Assembly: GCA_052174495.1 (NCBI GenBank)
Contig: JBQMRR010000030.1
Location: 1 to 34,321 of the forward strand
Reading direction: 5' to 3'
Length of the DNA: 34,321 nucleotides
Source: Arsenophonus sp052174495
Lineage (GTDB): Bacteria > Pseudomonadota > Gammaproteobacteria > Enterobacterales > Enterobacteriaceae
Part shown: positions 27,101-34,321 of the stretch, piece by piece
Layout: each line of letters opens with the position of its first letter
Position numbering within the stretch: the stretch's first letter is position 1
Translations under genes and position numbers: made by a program
The notes under the pieces: generated by a model
Seen by the model: only the letters and a program-made list of their open reading frames with translations
The model's database searches: none
What the model was told of the DNA's origin: nothing

Positions 27101-28210
27101 AATATTTTTTTATCTCTCTTAGCACTAATACGCCTAAAACTATAATAACAACATCACCTTTTTATCAAAATTATTCTCTAAAGCAAATTGCTTATAAATA
27201 CATGATAGAAATTATCAGCAGATGCAATTTTTTTGCCTAATTTTGCAATATAACGCCTTTAAATAAAAAATTGATTAGAAATTTCTTCATTAAATTCTTA
27301 AAGAAAGAACCGAAACAATCATAAATAGTCACCATAATTTTACCGGTTCAATAGGATATTTGTATTTTGCACTTTGCAATATAACATAATCGCATCAGTA
27401 TCCTTATAAATAGCATTAATAACATCCTCTACCTTAGCACGAGCAGGAGGTAGGTTTTGAGACTATAATTCACAAAGGTTATTATAGAAATCCTTTATAC
27501 TGTAAAAAGGATTTTTGCTAGAGCGGTTTCCATAAAAAATAAACAGCCATATAGATCAAAGAGATTCTTCCTAACTCCATTCGAAGATAAAGTTCGATCT
27601 CATTAATTAACTTAATTGCAATCTGTGAGATGATGTCGATTCATGGAATAAAACAACTTATTTCACTTTATCCTACCATATTGTCATAGTGAACATGTTA
27701 TTTATTAAGGATATTTATTAATATTACAACGATATCATTGCAAAATTCCAAATCGTAGAAAAATATTTAACAATCGTATTAAAAGTTCTGTGACGAAACT
27801 AGATCACAAATATAAATGATTTAGTTATCTTCGATATATGCTGAATAGCTTTACATTACGGAAGTCAATAAAATAAACAGGGATTTATTGAAAATAGCTT
27901 TTAGATTGAATCACCAGTCTTTACTTCATCAGTGAGAGCTAAGTTAAACGCACTAAGTATATTTTAAAATTAACAAAACATTTTTTCTATGATTTTCAAA
28001 TAGAAGTGTCACCTTTCATATAGGAAAGGTAGAAAACACGAGAGAAGGAAGAGATAAAAAGGAATGAATACGCTTTTAATTTCATGAGATCGATAGGCGT
28101 CATGTGAGCGATAAGATTCTTAAGGAGTTTAATACAGAATGTGTTAATAGAGTTTTCTTAAAACAATTATCTATAAGTGTCCATCCTTTGTTCGAAGGGA
28201 GTTAAATTGC
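27100..28210 (-). pseudogene. pykF: pykF pseudogene (pyruvate kinase I)
   Basis: Pieces of PykF, the fructose-1,6-bisphosphate-activated pyruvate kinase of glycolysis, appear in order on the minus strand in different frames. Near 28068-28110 is SHDAYRSHEIKS, for FSHGDYAEHGQRI. Near 27640 is a HIIS-like piece, for IHIISKIE. At 27383-27455 is RAKVEDVINAIYKDTDAIM, for RAEAGDVANAILDGTDAVM. Near 27200-27230 is KKIASADNFYHV, for KEITSTDDFYRL. At 27113-27160 is KGDVVIIVLGVLV, for KGDVVVMVSGALV. Stops and frameshifts separate them and the middle is heavily eroded, so no enzyme is made. pykF-lpp is the E. coli gene order, which confirms the identity. The span fits a 470-codon gene with some deletion. 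A second isoenzyme, PykA, may cover the function elsewhere. Confidence 0.87.
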
Positions 28211-28624
28211 ATGAAAACCTTTACCAACCGAGTATGAAATTAGTGACCATTGTTTAATAAGTTTGATAATTAAAGATTTATATATAAAGAATTTAACATT
28301 TTAAATATGAACAAGTTATCTCAGTCGATTAATAAAGATGGCTAAGTAGATTTTTTGATATAGGGTTTTTATTTACTAAATTATCTGACCTAGAGAAGAT
28401 GATTTAAAACTACAATAACTAAAATACAGTATCGTTATAAACGATTTGCAAAAAATTAATAAATTTTGCTAACAATATAGAGCCGTTTTGATCATTAAAT
28501 ATAATATTCAGGTGGCCGCACAATAACGATTACATGGCAATAACGCATTTTTTGCTAATTATCTTTGTGCAAAATAACTTCTTAACCGTAATATATATTT
28601 CAAAGAATATAAAATATTAGTAAT
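28211..28624. other. AT-rich spacer upstream of the pykF remnant; nothing recognised
   Basis: No open frame or remnant is recognised. The GGTGGCCGCACAA stretch at 28512 is GC-rich for its surroundings but matches nothing I know. Confidence 0.4.
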
Positions 28625-29940
28625 TCTTGTGTCTAATAATTAGACTCGCTTTTATGCTTCATAAATCTTTTCTTCATCCTTAAATTAGATTGTTGTTTAT
28701 CACTAGAATTAAGCAGATCTAAATTTATTTAGCTCGTTCTAACTATTCTTAGCAAATGAGGAGGATTACTTAAATAGCATTAAAAGAGTTGCTTTTCTTA
28801 ATACATACATTTCTTCCCGCCTCAGCTTCATACCCTTACACTTTTCGAAAAAGTCGATGTTCAAAATTAAATTATCGTTCTTATTGATGGGCCTAGCACG
28901 CTGAAAGGAAGACATAGGCTGTTAGCATCTCTTCTCGTTCTTTATGCAGCTTCTTTATTAGTATAGGGATATATACCCTATACCAAAACTTTGCAAAAAA
29001 CATTAAAGGTTTTCTTAGTAGAATCGCGACTCTCTTATAGGCAAACTTTTCCAGCAGCTCACCTTTAACTTTCGGTACTGCATACTTTTTAGAAATAAAG
29101 GTAGCGCATGAGCTATTTTGTGTAGCTAATGGCGTTAGTGCTAGATGCCCGGAAATATCTTTACCATTATACTCAAAAAACCAAAGGCATCGGCTCCTGT
29201 AGCAACCCTGGAAGATGCAATTAAGAAAAGTGTCTTCTAGCCATTAAAAAGTTATACTCAGTTTGTTTATAACTCTAGATAACCATCCTTGACTGCAGTT
29301 ATCTCCTTATGTCCATGCGCAGTGCTGCTGATAATGAGCAGCAAGCAAAAACAAATACTTTGTCTGATAGAACGATCTGTACCTTTCAGTACAGAAACAA
29401 ACGTATCAGTCAGTATCGCTTAAATCATGCTAACGAAAATGCCTATTCTCTTAAAGCCATTGCTGCTTCTGTCTGTTGATGATGATAATACTGGGAAAAA
29501 ATCATCTACTTTCATCGAAAAGTAGATTCATGGGCTTCAAAAATCACTGGTAAAGATACCTAATAGTTACAAACCATGGTAACAACTTTTAGCTATTTGC
29601 ACGCTTTAAATAAAGGGACAGCAAGAGCTATTGAAACATACTCTATTTCTGATTGCGATCTCTGACCTTAGTCACTTTAATCTTATTATTACCAATAATA
29701 GTCTCTAGTAATATAGTTCGCTATAGCACATAAAACCGTTACGGATGACGGATGAGATCCATAGATAAGTTAATGCAAGGGATTACAAATAATATTTGTT
29801 TTATTAAAGATCTGTAAGATAAACTTTTAATAAAATATCATCTCTTTGTTATTGAAATCATATACAAAATTAATCAGATGGATATGGCCAATACATTAAA
29901 AAAACTCCATCACCAGAAATTAATATAACTACTGCTAAAG
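28625..29940 (-). mobile_element. Decayed IS256-family element, copy F
   Basis: This minus-strand copy aligns with copies B and D along its length: TTATCGTTCTTATTGATGG near 28872, AAAGGTTTTCTTAGTAGAAT near 29004, the stretch GGAAATATCTTTACCATTATA near 29151, and the left end in reverse complement TTTCTGGTGATGGAGTTTTT near 29905-29925. The codons for NPIESTFATVR near 28850 are more eroded than in copy D. It is dead. It meets copy G head to head at about 29940. Confidence 0.75.
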
Positions 29941-29944
29941 TAGC

Positions 29945-30812
29945 ATCAGAAGATTAAAATAGCAATGGCTTGAAACCATAAACAATGATGATGGCTGCGT
30001 GATTTAAGGAATACTGACCGATACATTATTTCTGCACTGAAGGCATATGACGTTCTGTTAAGTAAGCTGATCGCCTTTGTCTACTGCTTATTATTGGCGG
30101 CACTGCATGGATGCTAATAAACTTATTTCGGTCGAAAATGCTTATCAAGACTTAGAAACGTACTGGGCCAGAACTTCTGGATAACCGCGAACGTTGTGCA
30201 CCTTAACCATATTTACTGATTTACTATGAGATATAGTGTTTTAGTTTTTAGAATAAAATGGTAAAGATATTCCAGGATACGCAACATCAATGTTATTGGA
30301 TACACAAAAATAAATAGCTGATGTGATGACCGCTTTACTTTCAATAGGTATAAAACTAAAAGTTAAGTGTGAGAGCTGTGATGGAGTTCCAGTTAACAGA
30401 GAGCTATGATATCGGTAATAAACCTCTTTTATATTTCTTGCAAAGTTTTTAGCGTACCATTCAGCAATGAAGATTCTAGAAAAGAGCGAGAATAAGGGGG
30501 CTGGCATTCTACAATTTCCCGTTAGTGCACTGGGCTGTCAATAAAAAAGATAAATCTAGATTGAATTGGATTTTGTCATAGTATTAAGATATGGAAGCCG
30601 ATGCTCGAGCCAGTGTAATTCAAGAAAAACAATCCTTTCAATAGTATTGAAACTACTACAGGCCTACTTAGAAAAGTAGGAAACCGACTAAGGGAGTTTA
30701 AGCTATTTATCTTGATGGTAAATAGGATTTAATTTAAAGATGCAAACATGCTTACACAGCATAAAAACGAATCTAATTATTAAATAGGATACTTATCTAA
30801 TAATTCATTGAA
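29945..30812 (+). mobile_element. Decayed IS256-family element, copy G, 5'-truncated
   Basis: This is the right-hand two thirds of the same IS on the plus strand. It begins inside the transposase gene with AATAGCAATGGCTTG at 29960, matching GAAACAGCAATGGCTTAA of copy E at 12600. TQHQCYWIHK at about 30281-30310 matches QHQRCWVHK. AAGAGCGAGAATAAGGGGG at 30480 covers the DRE.LLAFYDF codons. The right end, TTATCTAATAATTCA, lies near 30795. The amino-terminal third is missing, and its place is taken by the end of copy F. Confidence 0.75.
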
Positions 30813-30957
30813 TTACAAATTTATTATTTAATAACTATTTTCGATTACTTTAGTTTTAATTACAATACTTAATTTACTTTTTAAACATATCTGTTGTAAA
30901 CACTACTATTATAAATACTAGTTATTAAAATATAAAAATAATTTATACCATTTAATA

Positions 30958-32952
30958 ATTAAGAAATTGAATCGCTCTTTAAGTGAAAAATAAAAACCAT
31001 TCTTCTTTCTAAAAAGAAAATAGAATTAGTTTACTCACTACCTCTGATTGAAAATTAAAATTCCTTTGGAATCTGTATTTTTTTTAACCTATTGTACTAA
31101 TTTTAAAAAATTAATCATATCTTTATCTTAATAAAAATCATTTTTTCATTTTATTCATTCTTTATAAGAACAATTCTATTACCTGTTTAAGAAAATAAGT
31201 ATCAATAAAAAGTAATCTGTTGTGGTACACAGAATGCATTTGAACAAATCTCATGCGCAGGAATCCTTTCATCAAAATGGTAATCTTCGATTTTCCAGTT
31301 TTTATGATCCTTTATTTTAGCCTTATATACTTTTATAATAGTGCTCCTCATTTATTATTTAAAAAAATCTATATAACATAGTATTTTAAAATGACTAGTT
31401 GGAATATGAGGAATTATAGCACTCGATCATCTTTTCCTGTATAAGGAGTCTATCCTGATATTGTTTAGTTTAGTGGTTTATAGTAAAATATACAATCACT
31501 CCAACCCCTCCCTCGATAATGCCGCACTTTTTAAGTGGATATTGTGACTTTAAAATAGAAAGCAACCAAGGTATATTTTACGCTATGCTACTTTTTTTGT
31601 CTTTTTAGCGAAATGCATTTTCCACTAACCATCCGTACTGCTCTAGGTTCAAGTAACGCTGTCACTGCTTCCTGAAGAGGATATGTCAGAAACCAGTAAT
31701 AACTAGAACTTATCAGGTCATAATTATAACGCAGAAACGAATGACAGGATCTTTTCAGATTGCTTCGATCATCTTTTTTTGAATAATAGGTACGCATTAA
31801 TAGTATGTTAATATCTAGATCGCTAGGAATGATAGAGAGATAAACATACGGATATTTATTGAGTTATCGACTGCAAGCGTACAAGGCAAAGAAGATACCA
31901 ATTTTAATATCTTGTTTGCATACTTGCTCTAAATATAGGCCCCATCATTGTGGGCTCAAAACAAAGCGCTGAGGCTATGTCAGTTATTCTTGAAAAGAAT
32001 TAAAGAAAGATGGGCATAGTGAAAGTAATGTATTGCTAGTTACAGTTAGATAAAATATGAATTCGCTGTTCTAATTGCTACTTGGTAGTCTTGAAACTAT
32101 ATGAACTCCAGACTTTTGACTTACAAATTTAGCAGAAAACAGTTGTGATAAGATTTAGGAGGAGGAACGCCAGTAGCGATAACCAGATAAATTCTATGAT
32201 ACAAAGTGTTACAGAAAAAAGTGCTCGCATTACAGAGCGATGGGCCTAAGAATTAATACTTTACTGTATTTTTCAAGAAATTTATTTCAGCCATCATTAA
32301 TGCTGAAAACCAATTTAGTTGATCTTAAGGATATACATTTAGGTAAATTACTTTCTGGATATATTGTCAGAAAAATAGAAATTCTCATTCTGTCCGCATT
32401 TGTTTCAAATTTATCTGCTCAGTTATTTTTTGGTTCATCACAAGGGCCTAAAAAGGAGCTGGAGATTATTCGTATCCCTCTCTATAGGTGATGAATTCAT
32501 TGACAAGCATATTTCGCGACCCATTGTCTCAATGCAGTTATATCTCCAACGTCATCAGCTTGGAGGCCTCTTCTCTAGATGTTGCTAAAAACCTAGGATA
32601 ATTATAATTAGAAGTGGATAATATTGCCTATTAAGAAAAAATTGAACCGAAGCGAGTTAGACACATTGCTGCATGGCTTCTTTATTAGGTGTCATAAAAA
32701 ATTAATCAGTCTCTCATCATTAATTTCGAGAAAAAGGTCTATAAAAATCTTCAGATAGTTTAGTGGTTTAACACATGAAGTCGCATATTATCTTACTGAT
32801 TTTACTAAATTTATGATTTTTAAGATGAAATTTATCCTGAGGCATTAAGTAGCTAAATTCCTGAAAAAATTTATATAACACATAGTATAAAACACTATTC
32901 AAATCATAAATATACACGAAACAGCCTAGCTGTGCCCGTTCTTACCATAGTG
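30958..32952. repeat. Unidentified repeat family, copy 2 (about 2.0 kb)
   Basis: This is the second copy of the element at 22585-24525, in the same orientation. It is not interrupted and does not lie in an IS481 remnant, so the ends of the two alignments define the element: CTCTTTAAG side at about 30958-30980 and ACCATAGTG at 32952. The right part keeps the best open frames (32240-32590, plus). The left part, matching the 72-codon frame of copy 1 on the minus strand, is frameshifted. The layout suggests two genes reading outwards from the middle. No catalytic motif that I know could be found. Confidence 0.58.
32240..32590 (+). pseudogene. Frameshifted gene piece in the unidentified repeat, function unknown
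   Basis: Two overlapping open stretches, 32240-32491 and 32400-32588, read as one protein if a frameshift near 32480 is allowed. The first contains FSRNLFQPSLMLKTNLVDLK and DIHLGKLLSGYIVRKIEIL. The second continues IGDEFIDKHISRPIVSMQL then RHQLGGLFSRCC and stops. In copy 1 the same region (about 23870-24190) shows FQEIYSQLSLMVKTNLV and GDEFIRN, confirming that this was coding sequence of the repeat. I do not recognise the protein family. It is broken in both copies. Confidence 0.5.
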
Positions 32953-34321
32953 AGGTAACGTTTAATTTAAGTGACAGTAGATTATATTTTTAACTATTTA
33001 TCTTCTTGGATAAAACCTTTCAAATAATAATATTATATACATTCTTTTGTTGACTAAAAAACCTACGTATCATTTTATAAGTCGCTCCCTTTTCTGGACT
33101 TATATTTTCAGGGGGCATCGATAATTAATTGTATTTTAACCATTTAAAAAGTTTAAACAGTGTTGCAATCGATTCAGTATTCAATCTAATTTACTCTTTC
33201 AAGAATAAGAGATTATAAGATAAAAATCTTTATATCAGTAATGGTTGTAACTCTTTTCTTTTTAACTTTGAAGACTATCACTAAATTATTAGCATACCTG
33301 TATTAATCGTTTTTTCGTCAAAAATACGATACTTTCCGCTTTTAGTAACCATTTTAAAACTATAATTAACTTAAAAATCTAATTATAAAGAATTATAATA
33401 ATCAAATGATTCTTTACTAATAATTTATGGTAAAAATTTTCCAATATCTATTGGAGAGTTTAAACATTGATAAAGGTTTACCATTGCTTTAAAAATGTCA
33501 GATTCTTTAAATAGATCCTAATTATGGTCTGCTATTATTCTAACAGCATATCAAGTAGTGATTCATGACTTTATTGAATATTAATACTAAGCCGGAACTC
33601 CTTTACCTATCCAAGAAAATAGACTATAGCATCTGTTTAAGTAAACAGATGCAATTTGCTCATGATAAATCATTTTAGGAATAATATTTCTCACACTTTT
33701 GGTATACTAAATGACTAATTTTATTCACTATCTATCAGATGTGTAATTTAATTTCCATTTTCAATGATATAAACCAAATCATCAGTAAAAATAATTTTTC
33801 TCGAATATATTTCACGTAAGTGTTGATAAACAGCTAGAAGAGCACTATTTTATAGCTCTCGCCTTCTGCTTCATCTTTATTACTATCATTATTTCTCTAC
33901 CAGTTAATTATAAGTTATCTTTAATGACACGGGTTCACAATTATGGATCATACGTAATTTACCTTTCTATAGATCATCGGCACTACACCCCCATCACAAC
34001 TAAAACAAAAAACAGATTCGGTGTTCATAAAATGATGACTATCATTTTATAAAAATGAATTATTCTTAATCGATGTAGACAATTAAGCGAAGTACGAATC
34101 TTTTTTTTAATTTTTAATTATTCAATTCAATCCACCTTATCAAAAGATAATCAACAAATTTAAGTAATTTACTTTGATCTGCTAGTGAAAATAGTTATTA
34201 AAATAGCCCTCTTTCATAGTAAAATATCCTAATTGGAAAATCTTTTGGGCTTATAAATACTAACTTCACGAAAAGCATCAACTAATTTACCTTAGCTTAC
34301 TTCAGAATCAAGCGCTCAGTG
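32953..34321. other. Gene-free AT-rich end segment, with a hairpin at 33629-33652
   Basis: No open frame of useful length and no confident remnant is seen in these 1.4 kb. A weak protein-like run on the minus strand near 33745-33845 (LLAVYQHLREIYSRKIIF, then DDLVYIIENGN) suggests a decayed gene that I cannot name. Confidence 0.4.
33629..33652. terminator. Perfect 10-bp hairpin, terminator-like
   Basis: GCATCTGTTT (33629-33638), loop AAGT, and AAACAGATGC (33643-33652) are exact reverse complements. Such a stem is unexpected in decayed DNA and looks like a former Rho-independent terminator, though neither side has a long T run (AATTTGC to the right; TATAGTCTATTTTC on the other strand). The gene it served is not recognisable. 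Confidence 0.4.

Noticed and set aside
31588..31797. Minus-strand open frame of 69 codons
   Set aside because: It is not preserved in the matching region of copy 1 and resembles no family; probably chance.
1..34321. CRISPR array, defence system, toxin-antitoxin pair or biosynthetic cluster
   Set aside because: No regularly spaced repeats and no matching genes were seen; all repeated segments are dispersed mobile-element remnants.

Overview
The window looks like a piece of the chromosome of an insect endosymbiont from the Enterobacterales that is far along in genome reduction. All twelve intact genes (trkA, amiC, asnA, ydiK, sufABCDSE, ldtE, lpp) are close relatives of the E. coli proteins, with nearly the same lengths and conserved catalytic residues. 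They cover only about one third of the 34 kb. The rest is AT-rich, non-coding DNA made of dead insertion sequences and gene remnants. Low coding density, low GC and no intact transposase would fit a Serratia symbiotica-type co-symbiont of aphids. That is an inference from general character, and the species cannot be fixed from the window alone.

Layout, left to right. 1-890 is a decayed IS256-family (mutator-type) element on the minus strand, sitting inside the remnant of rsmB (about 887-1349). It is followed by trkA. Two more IS256-type remnants (2780-4176 minus; 4378-4690 plus, internally deleted) lead to amiC. Behind amiC lies a dead initiator-tRNA gene whose anticodon reads UAU. Then come an IS256 remnant (6215-7615 plus), an IS481-type remnant (7616-8565 minus), asnA on the minus strand, an IS256 remnant (10015-11426 minus), an extremely AT-rich tract, an IS256 remnant (12055-13445 plus), an IS481 remnant (13450-14485 plus) and ydiK (minus). 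The complete sufABCDSE operon runs from 16450 to 22142. Between sufE and ldtE an IS481 remnant is split by a 1.94 kb element of a third family that I could not identify. ldtE and lpp are convergent. Beyond lpp is a decayed pykF. The right end holds two IS256 remnants (28625-29940 minus; 29945-30812 plus), the second copy of the unidentified family (30958-32952) and 1.4 kb with no recognisable gene.

The E. coli-like neighbourhoods are preserved only inside small blocks: rsmB-trkA, amiC-initiator tRNA, asnA, and ydiK / suf / ldtE / lpp / pykF. These blocks lie far apart in E. coli. Here they are joined, and every joint carries IS256-type remnants. This suggests that IS-mediated rearrangement was followed by decay of the IS copies themselves.

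The retained functions form a coherent set: iron-sulfur cluster assembly (Suf), cell wall splitting, cross-linking and anchoring (AmiC, LdtE, Lpp), potassium uptake control (TrkA) and asparagine synthesis from ammonia (AsnA). Lost or broken functions visible here are the 16S rRNA methyltransferase RsmB, pyruvate kinase I and one initiator tRNA copy. No defence system, CRISPR array, rRNA gene or intact mobile element was found. The unidentified 1.9-2.0 kb repeat family is the best candidate for something undescribed.
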